Positions 44,219 to 54,300 of a stretch of DNA of 64,000 nucleotides are shown piece by piece. How positions within the stretch are numbered: the first letter of the stretch is position 1; each line of letters begins with the position of its first letter. The stretch is from contig JAVGWX010000011.1 in the NCBI GenBank assembly GCA_036924085.1, positions 28,441,817-28,505,816 of the forward strand, given 5' to 3'. Both the position numbers and the translations under genes were made by a program. The notes beneath the pieces are model-generated. The model saw nothing but the letters and a program-made list of their open reading frames with translations. It did no database searches and was not told the DNA's origin. Origin of the DNA: Ariolimax columbianus (taxonomy: Eukaryota > Mollusca > Gastropoda > Stylommatophora > Arionidae).

Positions 44219-44258
44219 GTGATGGGAGCGACGTTATGTAAAGGAAATGCTACATGAT
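44219..44258 (+). mobile_element. RTE-like LINE 3' terminus (40 bases)
   Basis: GTGATGGGAGCGACGTTATG then AAAGGAAATGCTACATGA matches the end of 27170-27593 with a few changes. Confidence 0.65.
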
Positions 44259-45070
44259 AATGATGGTACTTAGGTACTTTCCCTGTCCTGGACAGACATC
44301 ATGTTTCCAACATTCAGCCACGCGGATGGCCTTGTCGTTTCCCCTTAGCATGTCATCCATCTTGCATGTTTCCATTCGGTTTGGGCAGATCATCAGGCGG
44401 TCTTCGTCCTGTGTTGCCCTGTAGTAGCATGTCGCATCATCCCTATATTCCCATGTATAAGTTCATTTTGTTTCGTGATACATATGTTCAAAGTCTATTT
44501 AGTGACTTCCATATTGCGTAAAACAAGTGCTGCCGTGACGAATGTCCATCCCATAAAGAACCTGCTTCAGTTGATCCCATCTCTCGATGCGGCGCAATCC
44601 AGGGCTAGTTTGTATCCCCATCTCTTTAAGTTTTGTTCTGTATCGTGATACACCAGTACACAGTCAATTGAAAGACTTCCATGCTGGATAAGGCAAATGA
44701 CGTAGTGGCAATTGTTACTGCCGAAGGGGACCTGCTTCAGTTCATTTTATCTTTCTCGGGGACGCGTGAGCTAGTAGTCAAGTGACACGACTCAAACCAG
44801 AAGGTGCTGGATTCGATCCCCATCACAACACCGGCCGTTGCCCCGGGGAAGCAAACCCTTAGAAAATATAGGAGGAAGCAGAACCTTACATAAAATGTAT
44901 GCTGAAGTCCGATGCATTGGACCGATAGGCGCAAAATAAAAACCACAGTGCAACGTACACCGCCTTAGGTATTAGGGAAATAAGGCGAACGCAAAAAAAT
45001 TTTTACATCTTTCGATGCGGCGCTTTCCAGGACTAGTTTGTAGCGGCTGAGTTGACCGTAAGAGAGTAGT
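44250..45070 (-). pseudogene. Unrecognised coding-like sequence with an internal repeat, disrupted
   Basis: The minus strand keeps long stop-free segments. 44462 down to 44253 reads TYTWEYRDDATCYYRATQDE, then DRLMICPNRMETCKMDDMLR and VAECWKHDVCPGQGKYLS. 44755 down to 44570 reads ELKQVPFGSNNCHYVICLIQ, SIDCVLVYHDTEQNLKRW and GYKLALDCAASRD. A second, more damaged copy of the latter follows at about 44600-44466 (QLKQVLYGMDIRHG, CFTQYGSH, MYHETK), about 170 bases away once the SINE is removed. So a domain of about 55 residues is repeated. It is rich in Cys, and the last part could be extracellular. I do not recognise the family. A host gene fragment, a captured exon or an unknown element are all possible. 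SINE A splits it at 44756-45006. No start codon, splice site or promoter can be shown. Confidence 0.45.
44756..45006 (+). mobile_element. SINE family A with 7-bp target duplication
   Basis: GACGCGTGAGCTAGTAGTCA, GGTGCTGGATTCGATCCCCA (B box), CACCGGCCGTTGCCCCGGGG, GGAGGAAGCAGAACCTTACA, GCAAAATAAAAACCACAGTG, and an A-rich end. ATCTTTC occurs on both sides (44749-44755 and 45007-45013). It splits the coding-like sequence on the minus strand. Confidence 0.85.
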
Positions 45071-45229
45071 AAAAAGTATAGTTACAACAACATATATATC
45101 TACGCGTGTGTGTATGTATATTACAATGTAGTAGATGGATAGTAATAGCGTTTATTTCTGCCATATCCTCCATCTTTCCTGTTCTGAAGCTGTGGGCTGG
45201 CTGTTGAAATTTATTAGAATGCTGGTAGC

Positions 45230-45234
<5 letters not shown>

Positions 45235-45260
<26 letters not shown>

Positions 45261-45420
45261 TGGTGTGTTTAGGCGTATGTGTGTGTGTGTGTGTGTTTAT
45301 CTCTCCCGTTTTGTAGCTGTGTGCTAGCTGTCACAATTTATTAGAGTGCTGGTAGCAAAGGGTGTGTGTGTGTAGGTGTGTTTAGGTGTATTTGTGTGAG
45401 TATGTATGTATATGTGCGCA
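45235..45420. repeat. Duplicated block with (GT)n microsatellite
   Basis: TTATTAGA-TGCTGGTAGCAAAG followed by GT runs occurs twice (45210-45290 and 45339-45400), so the flank duplicated together with the microsatellite. Confidence 0.8.
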
Positions 45421-45589
45421 TATCCAGGCGAACTGACAATATTACTGATGCTGAATTGTTGTAACAGCGAACACAATGCTCATTATAAAACATTGCACAT
45501 AGACACTTATTGATTAGATTTGCAATTCTAGCTACCTAGTTCAAGATAGTTGCCAAACGCAAGATTTGATGACGTCATCATCGAACGGT
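45421..45589. other. Unassigned sequence
   Basis: No feature recognised. Confidence 0.35.
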
Positions 45590-45835
45590 TTTGTCTCGAT
45601 GATGTAGCTTGCGCTGTATTTGGATTATATTGAGGAAGAAACTACGATTGTCATCAACCTTACTCTCTATTCTCGAGCTACCTTGGACCAGTAGCAAGAC
45701 ATAAGTCAAGACGACTGGAGGTAACTCAGGAGGCAACCACTCTGGTCTCGCTTCCCTTGAGGCTAGGAGTAGCTTGAAAACTTGCAGAATTGTCCACCGT
45801 TTCCGTTCATAGCTCTGAGAGGCGAGTGTGCGTGC
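45590..45835 (-). mobile_element. SINE family F, copy 3
   Basis: On the minus strand: CTCGCCTCTCAGAGCTATGA, CCAGAGTGGTTGCCTCCTGA, TTACCTCCAGTCGTCTTGAC and AGTTTCTTCCTCAATATAAT. The order of the copy at 21560 is kept. Confidence 0.65.
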
Positions 45836-46244
45836 GTGAGACCACAGCGATCCACAGAAGAGTCTGCAGACAACCAGTCTCTCATTCCAGTCGTGTACTT
45901 TTGTCACAAAGTAATCAGCAGATGATTGAAATGTTCATGCCTCCCTCACAGTCATGCCAACAATCGAGAGGTCTGAGGATGGATCAGGGATTGTCATTGG
46001 CCATCTCTTTCCTAACCAGAGGGCCATTACTGTTAAGTGTCGTTGGTTTTGCCAGCTGCCTCACCACTCCTTCTTCCTTCACCCCCCTCCCCCCCGTTTA
46101 ATTGCCAATTGACTTCCCCCTGAGAAGTGCACTAATGAGGATGCTGGAACGTGAATTTCATAGATTTCTAAATGTTATCTGCATTAGAACGGAATGTGTA
46201 TTGCCTGCAACAGTCAATCACGTAGACAACCCATTAGTTTTTTT
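45836..46244. other. Unassigned sequence
   Basis: A C-rich run at 46083-46096. No gene recognised. Confidence 0.35.
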
Positions 46245-47205
46245 TAAGGAAGCATTGCACATACACACATATTGACTAAATTGACTTTTTATGAAATATT
46301 ACACACACACACACAGCTTGGCTAGATTGGCTTTTTATGGAATATTGCACACATACACAAATGTAAGATTGCCTTATTATGAAATATTGCACATACGTAC
46401 ACAACCACAAGATTGCCTTTTATGAAATAGTGCACACACACACAAACATAAGATTACCTTATTATGAAATATTACACACACACACACAGCTTGGCTAGAT
46501 TGCCTTATTATGAAATGTTGCACATACACAAACACAAAAAACAAGATTGCCTTATTAGGAAATATTGCACACACACACACAAACACAAGATTACCTTATT
46601 ATGAAATGTTTACAGGTATGGAGTCCTTATCATAGAGGGGATATACACATGCTGGAAAGAATACAAAAAAGAGCGACAAAGATGATAGTGGGATTCCAGA
46701 ATTACAGTTATGAGGAAAGACTCAGAAAAACCGGCCTACGGTGTCTAGAAGAAAGAAGAATTCGTGGTGACTTAATACAGGTTTATAAGATGATCAGAGG
46801 AATGGATAAATTAGACTATAACAAGTTTTTAAAAATACAGCCACCCACAATAACAAGAGGGCATAGCTACAAGCTGACTAAATAAAGGTCCAGATTAGAT
46901 AATAGGAATTATTTTTTTAGTCAGAGAGTGGTCTGCTTGGAATGCATTGCCAGGGGAGGTAGTGGAGGCAGGGACAGTTAATGCATTTAAGAATAAACTG
47001 GTTGCGCATAGCTTTTAGAGCAAGGTGATGTAAATGTAACTGGTTGTATACAGACTCTGCAGGGTCTTCTAAACCAGCATAAAGACGTTAAGTTAAGTTA
47101 AGAAATATTGCACACATACACAAACATAAGATTGGCTTTTTAGGAAATATTGTACACATAACCCAAACATACACAAACATAAGATTTCCTTATTATGAAC
47201 AATTA
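46245..47205. repeat. CA-rich tandem array, interrupted by a CR1-like LINE
   Basis: Units of about 60 bases contain GATTGCCTTATTATGAAATA then TTGCACACACACA. They run from 46245 to 46610 and resume at 47102. The Cys/Val-rich minus-strand frame is an artefact of the repeat. Confidence 0.85.
46611..47101 (+). mobile_element. CR1-like LINE 3' end inserted in the array
   Basis: VWSPYHRGDIHMLERIQKRA, TKMIVGFQNYSYEERLRKTG, LRCLEERRIRGDLIQVYKMI, PPTITRGHSYKLTK, then past a stop a frame with NAWNALPGEVVEAGTVNAFK. This is the CR1-type C-terminus. The 3' end is AAGACGTTAAGTTAAGTTAA. GAAATGTT (46603-46610) and GAAATATT (47102-47109) form an 8-bp duplication with one mismatch. Reversed copies lie at 54301-54630, and end-only sequence at 32795. 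Confidence 0.9.
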
Positions 47206-47569
47206 CACAGACCGACATATTGGCTAAATATAAATTCACTAGATATTTGTTTTCTGACCCATTGCACTGACATACGACCTGATTATACTTACTAATGCTG
47301 ACATATTGCACAAGCGCAAGAGTTGGCTAGACTTGCTAATTCTCACACCGTTTGAGACATACAAATTGATCAGTTAACTTAATTTGATTGAATGCACAGA
47401 CAGACTAACTTGTCACATGTTAAAGATTCCATCAGCCATGTAATTGCTTGCTGCGAATATAAAAGAAAACTAGTTATTTAAAAAAAAATGTTCATTATAA
47501 AAAGAAGATGAAATCACGAAGCTCGATTTCGTAATACAAGAAAGTCTTATCGATATGTAATGTAAGTAG
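47206..47569. other. Unassigned sequence
   Basis: A few CACATA motifs from the array edge, then nothing recognised. Confidence 0.4.
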
Positions 47570-47670
47570 CATGTCCTTTGTAAAACCACACCGACCTGGA
47601 AGCCATATGTGAACTGAACTTGACAATGCTTTTTTGCATGGTGAGGTTGCCAACACCATGCCCAACCTTC
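47570..47670 (-). mobile_element. RTE-like LINE 3' terminus
   Basis: The minus strand ends HMASRSVWFYKGHATYIT, sharing the FYKGHAT terminus and following bases with 1-128 and 27170-27593. The upstream frame continues open to 47786 without a clear motif. Confidence 0.65.
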
Positions 47671-48508
47671 TTTTGCCGCCTATTACGACACATAAGTAAG
47701 AAAACAGTGAGCCTATTCAGTTTTCCCGTTGGACAAAAATTGTAAGCTGCATGTCTTTGCGGAACGTGGCTTCGTACAACCGTCAACCTATTTGGATGTT
47801 AGAAGTTTCTTGGCAGGTATGCAGTACGGTATATTACAACTACTGTCTGCTATCAGTCATCCCAATGGACGCAGAAGAGATGCTGGCCAGCGGACATTGC
47901 ACCTTTGCCCTATCGTGACAACCTCTCAGGTGGCGGGGAATGCTAGGCGTACCATCACTGCAGAGGAGCCTAGAAAATAAAGGGAGCAAGGAGATACCCC
48001 ACTCACATGCATATGCTGCGTTTCTGGCAGGACGTGACGATCCTGGGACACAGACACACTGGACTGCCTCTCTTCCGGGATAGTACAAACTAGTACATAG
48101 TCCATCATATCATATCATCACCACATCCTATAGACACGAGTGGTGAAGACTCGATAGTCCTGCAAGACAACTTCCCTAAGAGCGATAACTGACCACAAAC
48201 AACTGCTGCCTTGCAGATAGGCTGAGGACAGCCAAAGGCTAAGGAGGGCATCCCTACAGAAACGCCTGTTGAAATCGGATGCACTGGGTCACAGGCTTAA
48301 CGAAACAGTGCAACGTATATCGCTGTATGATGACGGTACAACCTAACAGAAAACAGTGTGGCGCTCATCCTGTGGAGTCCCGCCAGGCAGCGAGAGTGCC
48401 GGGCCTCACGCCTCGAAGGGGCCCACCCAATGCTACTGGTGGTCACCCACCCATGTGCTGTGGAGTCAAGGCACAAGGTGATGGGGCAAAAACTATTGAC
48501 CAAAAACC

Positions 48509-49210
48509 CAAGACCCTCAAAATACTACAGTGGAATGAGGAGGGAGTCATTAATAAAAAGCTTTCCCTAACACATCACCTGCATGAAGGTAAGATTGACG
48601 TGGCATGTATCCAAGAAACGCACCTCAACAACAACCACAAATTCTCAATCAGAGGATACCAGACCTTCCGTCTTGATAGAGAAGGTCACAAAGGAGGTGT
48701 TCTGATACTGACACGTAACTGCATAGCGAGTAGCGCGGTAGCTGTCAATCACACCGGACAAGCATAAATGGTAGGAGTCGACATAATGACACAAGAAACG
48801 AAGATCTGCACCTTCAACCTGTATGGCCCACCCAACAAAGACATGTCGCTCTCGAGTATGGAAATCAAGGACTCCAGCTGCCTAGTAGTTGGAGACTTCA
48901 ACAGCCACTCGGAGAGATAGGGATATTCGGACACAGACAACAGAGGTGATGAAGTGGCAGACTGGCAGATAGACACAAATCTCTATCTTATCAATAGGCC
49001 GGAGGACAGCCCTAGCTTCTATTCTAGAACATGGCATACCACCTCTACTCCAGATTTGGCCTTCTCCACAATGGACATTCACCACAAAATAGACCGCCAG
49101 GTGCTAAACCAATTGGCAGGTAGCGACCACGGGCCAATTAGGCTAGAAGTTGATATGGAAGTTGGCCTACAGGAAATAAAACCGCTCCCACGTTGGAACT
49201 ATAAATGAGC
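48509..49210 (+). pseudogene. LINE endonuclease domain
   Basis: TLKILQWNEEGVINKK and DVACIQETHLNNNHKFSIRG carry the first conserved Asn and the catalytic Glu. LVVGDFNSHSER has the GDFN motif. After a stop, TSTPDLAFS and LAGSDHGPIRLEVD carry the terminal SDH. The key residues of the apurinic-endonuclease-like fold are therefore kept, but stops at about 48765 and 48919 break the frame. Family role: nicks target DNA to prime reverse transcription. Confidence 0.85.
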
Positions 49211-49784
49211 CGACTGGGACAGATTTGCACTGCTGACAGATGGGCTGTGTGAAACCATCAACACACGGAATAAAAATATGAAACCCACGGTGGAAAGCCT
49301 AAGCAAAGCAATAATGCAAGCAGCCACTGAAACCATCCCAAGAGGGGCAAGGAAAAACTACAAGCCAAATTGGAATGATGAATTGCAGAAAGCGGAAGAC
49401 GAAGTCTCAAATGCTAGGAACATGGCAGAGAGAGAACAATCTATGGAGGTAAATATCACCCTAAAAGCCATCACAGCGAAATACAAAAGAACACTAAACC
49501 AAATAACAAGAGACAGCTGGAAAAACAAAACAGAAAGCCTCAATTTAGATAAAGAAAGGAACAAACTATGGAAGTTAGTCAGAGCCATGAAGGACGAAAC
49601 TCCAACAAATAAAGAAATTACGATCATGCAGGGCGACAACATGCTTACTGGAAAAAAAGCAGCAAACGCCTTTATAGAACATTATGCCAGAGCGAACCAC
49701 ATTGATGTCCCTACAGATATGTATACAGACATTAGTGAAGAACAAAAGAGCCACGACAACATCAATATGGAGAGGAGCACATTA

Positions 49785-50800
49785 TGGCAAAACTAACAAT
49801 AAATGAAATGGAAGAGGCCATGAGAACTTTAAAGAAAAAGAATTCGCCCGGAAAAGATGGGGTAACAAACCAAATACTGATGGGGTTGGGCCAAACAGCG
49901 AAGAGGAAGTTACTGTCAGTCCTGAACCAAAGCTAGAAAAGGAGAATTGTACCGCAGGTATGGAAAGATGCTGTACTTATACCAGTACCAAAGAAAGAAA
50001 AAGAGCAGATCCAAATGGATACAGGCCTATCAGTCTACTGAGCTGTGTTGGAAAACTGATGGAGCGTATGATAAACACCAGACTGATGTGGCATCTGGAA
50101 GAAAAACACACACTAATTCCACAAGCAGGCTTTAGACAGCATAGATCCACTGAGGACCAGATTACTCTCATAGCCCAGGAAATAGAGGATGCTTACCAGG
50201 AGAAAAAACACACAGTAGCGGGTTGGGTGGAATTAGAGAAAGCATTTGACAAGGTGTGGAAAGAGGAACTTAAAGTCAAGCTACGAAGAAGTGAAGTTTG
50301 TGGGAAAATGTACAGATGAATCAGCCACTACCTCGAAAACAGAACAGTCAGAGTTCAAGTACAAGGGCAGATGAGCAAAAAGGTGACACTTGAGCAGGGA
50401 GTACCCCAAGGGGGAGTACTGTCACCCACACTTTTCCTGGTGTATATAGACAACATCACAGAAAACATACCAAGAAGAGTCCACAGCTCCATGTTTGCAG
50501 ACGATCTGGGTATGTAGACCTCTGAAAGAAATCTCACCATAGCAAGCAATCAGATGAAGCAGGCCCTAACATCGCTGGAGGAGTGGGCGAACTCATGGCT
50601 GGTCAAAATAAATGAGGAAAAAACATGTACGATATTCTCGCTTTCAAACAAACCCCAGAACACCAAAATAAGTCTTAAGTCAGATCGAGAGAAACCGAAT
50701 GAGAGCCAGACAAAGAATGGCAACCATGAGGAAACTTGCTGGCACAAGCTGGGGAGCAGACGAAAGTTTACTAAAGAAACTGTACACTGGAAGAGTGAGA
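49785..50800 (+). pseudogene. LINE reverse transcriptase domain
   Basis: MEEAMRTLKKKNSPGKDGVT (fingers), PNGYRPISLLSCVGKLMERM, IPQAGFRQHRSTEDQITLIA, then GWVELEKAFDKVWKEELKVK. Relatives have a catalytic Asp in F-x-D-L-E-K-A-F-D; here it is Glu (50230-50232). LEQGVPQGGVLSPTLFLVYI and MFADDLGM (FADD, 50494-50505) follow. One of three catalytic Asp is thus replaced, and frameshifts occur near 49960 and stops at 50317 and 50515. Role: copies the element RNA. Confidence 0.9.
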
Positions 50801-51269
50801 CCAGTTCTTGAGTATGGCATTGCGGCATGGACAACAGCAGCAAAGGTGAACTTTGATAAATTTAGCAAACTTCAAAACCAAGCCATGAGAGTTATAACAG
50901 GAGGCATGAAGTCAACGGCAATTGTAGAACTTGAAAAGATTACAAATCTGCAATCCATGACCGACAGAAGAGACTGCAGAGCCCAGCAGCAAGCAGAGAA
51001 ACAGAAGACTGACAGACCATCCAATGCATCAGAGACTAAATAGATTTAGAAATGGGAAACTAAAGCGGAGAAATAGCCAAAGCAAAGATGAGCGAAAACC
51101 CTATGAACACATTAACAACACCAAAGCCCATCCCTACTGTACGCAAACCTACATGGAAGCAGCATATACATCCGGAGGTGGTAGAAAATATACCAGGTAT
51201 TGGAAACAAGAACAGTCAGACTAAAAAGAAAGAAGAGACATAGCCCTGAGGTACATAACGAAAAACTAC

Positions 51270-51690
51270 CCAAGCATGGACTGGACCCATGCATACACAG
51301 ACGGTTCTATAACAAACACAACACAGAACGGAGTGGCAGCGGTATTCCTGAGCCTACCAAATGGTAGAAAAATAACACTGTCAGTGGCAACTGGAGAATA
51401 CTCAAGCAATTTCAGAGCGGAGGCAGAGGCACTGAGGACTGAAGCAGAAGCAATGCTGACACCCAAAGAAATGAAAGCCAGATAGTCCTGTTTACAGATG
51501 CCTTTGCCGTAGTCGCAGCACTAAAACGCCAGAAAAATACTGAACTTCATGATTTTAGAGCAGAACTCTGTCAACTATGCCAGCAGTCCGCAACAAAAAG
51601 AGTAGTGGTACAGTGGGTTCCATCCCATTGTAATATCCAAGTCAACGAGGAGGCAGACAGACTGGAAAAATAAGGTGCAAGACTACCACA
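51270..51690 (+). pseudogene. LINE RNase H domain
   Basis: MDWTHAYTDGSITNTTQNGV (first Asp), SSNFRAEAEALR (Glu), then a frameshift, FTDAFAVVAAL-like codons (third Asp) and VQWVPSHCNIQVNEEADRLE (last motif, with GNEEAD changed to VNEEAD). A stop follows at about 51670. The nested copy at 2868-3899 keeps this domain in one frame, so it is the better template for comparison. Confidence 0.88.
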
Positions 51691-51703
51691 ACCAGATTCT
51701 AGT

Positions 51704-52063
51704 GTGATCTACGAAGAGTCCAAAACGCTTATTAGAGCTAGATACATGGCTAAATGGGAAACAGAACATACTGGCTACACAAAAAATGATGCCTATTACA
51801 AATTGAACAGAAGAGAGCAGATCGTTGTCTTCAAACTCCGCACAGGTCAAAACAGACTGAGGTACCACCTATTCAATAAACTGAAGATAGGTGGCACTGA
51901 CGAATGCACTTGTGGTACCGAGAAAATGACCGCTGAACATCTGCTGCAAAACTCCCCGAAATACGAGGACCAGAGAAAGCAGATGTGGCCATCACCAGTG
52001 GCAACACTAGACAAGCTCTATGGCAGTGTCGACAGCCTCAGGATGATCTCTGCATTTTTCTAA
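51704..52063 (+). pseudogene. LINE C-terminal Cys/His region
   Basis: IYEESKTLIRARYMAKWETE, NRLRYHLFNKLKIGGTDECT, CGTEKMTAEHLLQNSPKYED, LDKLYGSVDSLRMISAFF. The Cys-x-Cys..His..Cys motif has lost its last Cys (NSP for NCP). The frame is open for 120 codons up to a stop next to the tail. Confidence 0.88.
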
Positions 52064-52184
52064 AAAAATACAGGTTGATGTCTGACAGCGTACGAAGAAG
52101 AAGTAGAAGAAGAAGACAACTACTTTCTGTCCTCGGCGGAGCGATCGTACCAAGAAAAATCCCAGAAGAGAAACAGTAACAATC

Positions 52185-52480
52185 GTTGTTGTTATTTCGA
52201 AAGCCCATAACGAGCAGGTTACTCTTTTGTGCGCCCTGAAAAGGACGTTAAGTGGCGGGTTGCTTTAACTTTCCTCACATCCCGAACGTACTGATGAAGG
52301 TAAACCGGGGTGTTCCGGGCGGTTGTGCAATGCTTGGCTTCATCTCCGTGTCGCTCACTACTACGAGGATCACGTCAATCCTTCACCTCGTTATCCAGGC
52401 TGCCATAAAAACAGCCCGTTTCCAGGGAGGGCTACGAGGAAGCCGATGTGAGGGTCTTGGCCAGCATATTTTACCTGTCC
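52185..52480 (-). mobile_element. SINE family E, full length
   Basis: On the minus strand: GTCAGGGACAGGTAAAATAT, TGGCCAAGACCCTCACATCG, GCCTGGATAACGAGGTGAAG, CACGGAGATGAAGCCAAGCA, GATGTGAGGAAAGTTAAAGC, and ends AAATAACAACAACGATTG. It joins without a gap to the 37-bp array on its 5' side. Confidence 0.88.
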
Positions 52481-52484
52481 CTGA

Positions 52485-52925
52485 CTGACATGTCTGATCA
52501 GTATGTTTTGCCTGACCCTGACTGACATGTCTGATCAATATGTTGTGCCTGACTCTAACAGACATGTCTGATCAGTATGTTGTGCCTGCCTCTGACAGAC
52601 ATGTCTGATGAGTATGTTGTGCCTGACCCTGACTGACATGTCTGATCAGTATGTTGTGCCTGACTGACAGACATGTCTGATCAGTATATTTTGCCTGACC
52701 CTGACTGACATGTCTGATCAGTATGTTGTGCCTGACTATGACAGACATGTCTAATGAGTATGTTGTGCCTGACCCTGACTGACATATCTGATCAGTATGT
52801 TGTGCCTGACTCTGACAGACATGTCTGATCAGTATGTTGTGCCTGACCCTGACAGACATGTCTGATCAGTATGTTATGCCTGACCCTGACAGATATGTCT
52901 GATCAGTATGTTGTGCCTGACCAGA
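52485..52925. repeat. 37-bp minisatellite, about 12 units
   Basis: The unit is CCCTGACTGACATGTCTGAT then CAGTATGTTGTGCCTGA. Variants are short (TCTGACAGAC for CCTGACTGAC, one 33-base unit). Read on the minus strand the unit contains GTCAGG-ACAACATACTGATC, which resembles the 5' part of SINE E (GTCAGGTACAACATACTGAC at 28505). Confidence 0.93.
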
Positions 52926-52961
52926 CTTTATCCTTCCTTCCCGTTACACACGTCAATTAGG

Positions 52962-53205
52962 GACGGCGTGGCCTAATGGTTAAGTGGCACGGCTCATAAC
53001 CGAAGGTGCTGGGTTCGATCCCCATCACATCACCGGCCGTTACCCCGGGGAAGCAAACCCTTAGAAAATGCAGGAGGAAGCAGACCCTTACATAAAATGC
53101 ATGCTGAAGTCGGATGCACTGGGCCGACAGGCGCAAAATAAAAACCACAGTCAATGCACACCGCCTTGAGGATTAGAGAAAAATAAGGCGAACGCAAAAT
53201 TATTT
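52962..53205 (+). mobile_element. SINE family A, well preserved
   Basis: GACGGCGTGGCCTAATGGTT (A box), GGTGCTGGGTTCGATCCCCA (B box), CCGGCCGTTACCCCGGGGAA, GAAAATGCAGGAGGAAGCAG, CATGCTGAAGTCGGATGCAC, ATAAAAACCACAGTCAATGC. The head is the most tRNA-like of the window but the acceptor arms do not pair. Confidence 0.88.
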
Positions 53206-53227
53206 ATTGCTGTGCAGGGGATAAACA

Positions 53228-53695
53228 ACGAGGCGTGTTCAAATGAAACCGGACTTAACTGCAACAAGTGAACCTACGTACAATGGGGCGCAGGATGACG
53301 TCACTTCCAGTGTAAACAGCACATACCAACCTTCAAGTTTGCAAAATTTCATTATCTGCACTTTCGTCTTTAAATATTGTTTACCAGTTCTTCACTGTTG
53401 TCTTCGACACACTTTTGTCACCATACGCTGTTTGCATTCTGCGATGAATATCAACTGGTTGACATCCTTCAGCTGTTAGAAACCGAATCACTGTCGCCGA
53501 TCAAATCTGGACGGATTCCATATCCCACCTGCCCATGCTTTCAACGGTCTACTGAGGAAACTGTGAGTCGGAGATGTACATTTGTAAATTTGACGTTTAG
53601 TATGTGCTGTTTACACCAGATGTGACGTCATCATGCGCATCGTACGTATGTTCACTTGTTGCAGTTTGGTCCGGTTTCATTTGAACGCGTCTTGT
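53228..53695. mobile_element. Second fold-back mariner derivative
   Basis: The left arm ACGAGGCGTGTTCAAATGAA runs about 120 bases to CAAAATTTCATTATC. The right arm on the minus strand runs from GACGCGTTCAAATGAAACCG for about 300 bases into transposase N-terminal sequence (around GGATTCCGTCC, then the CGCAGAATGCAAACAG region). The two arms are 5' ends facing each other, as in 12519-13243, but the left arm is shorter. No catalytic part. Confidence 0.78.
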
Positions 53696-53768
53696 ACAAA
53701 AGGCCAGCCCTATGGACAGGATTTGAATAAAATAAATCATTTATATAATTTAATAAATGTAAATTAAC

Positions 53769-53995
53769 TCCATGATTAGTGCAGTTGTAGAGTGCTAGCT
53801 TTTCAAGGCAAATGTAAGTGGTTCAGCCCCCTTGTTACAGGCATGTTCCAGTCAACACAGCTGTATAGGTATACCCGACCTACTGTTACGAAAATAAAGG
53901 CAGCGGCAGAAGGGAATTGCCCCACTCCCTTCCTCAGCCGCACACAAGCTGTGACTTAGTAAAATGAAGTCGCTAACACTTTATAGCCGACGAAA
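53769..53995 (+). mobile_element. SINE family D, copy 2
   Basis: TCCATGATTAGTGCAGTTGT, GCTAGCTTTTCAAGGCAAAT, CAGTCAACACAGCTGTATAG, CGACCTACTGTTACG, GTCGCTAACACT. The B-box block (TAAGTGGTTCAGCCCCC) is diverged. Confidence 0.75.
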
Positions 53996-54084
53996 GTCTC
54001 TGCTCCGGGATTAATTTGTTTAAAAGTACTACGCAGAAGAAGACTGCATGCATTATAGATTTCCAAGTGGCGACGCTTTAAGGA

Positions 54085-54300
54085 CTTTTAGGCTTTTGTA
54101 ACTTAACTTAACTTGACTTGTATTGACTTGACTTGACTTAACTTCACACCTAACTTAACACTTAACTTGAAACTCAACTTAAAACTTAATTTTCAATTTA
54201 ACTTAACTTAACCTGTAACTGTAAGTAACTATACCAAACTGTAACTGTTACTAACTTTAACTTAACTTATCTTTAACTTAACTTAGCCTAACGTAACGTC
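54085..54300. repeat. (TTAAC)n-type pentamer array
   Basis: AACTTAACTTAACTTGACTT and variants over about 215 bases. Read on the minus strand this is the GTTAA-type tail of the CR1-like LINE that follows. Confidence 0.85.

Larger units (their letters stand above)
47850..52115 (+). mobile_element. I-like LINE, longest copy, inactive
   Basis: It is flanked by a candidate 14-bp duplication with one mismatch: ACAACTACTGTCTG (47836-47849) and ACAACTACTTTCTG (52116-52129). Domains in order are an apurinic-type endonuclease (about 48509-49210), reverse transcriptase (about 49785-50800), RNase H (about 51276-51690) and a C-terminal Cys/His motif (51890-51960). The 3' end is GAA repeats (52094-52115). 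At least ten stops and frameshifts. The first 650 bases have no readable gag-like ORF. EN + RT + RNase H fits the I/Jockey side of non-LTR elements; exact clade not determinable here. Confidence 0.85.

Noticed and set aside
52962..53040. tRNA gene
   Set aside because: The same SINE A head in a longer conserved body. Not a free-standing tRNA.
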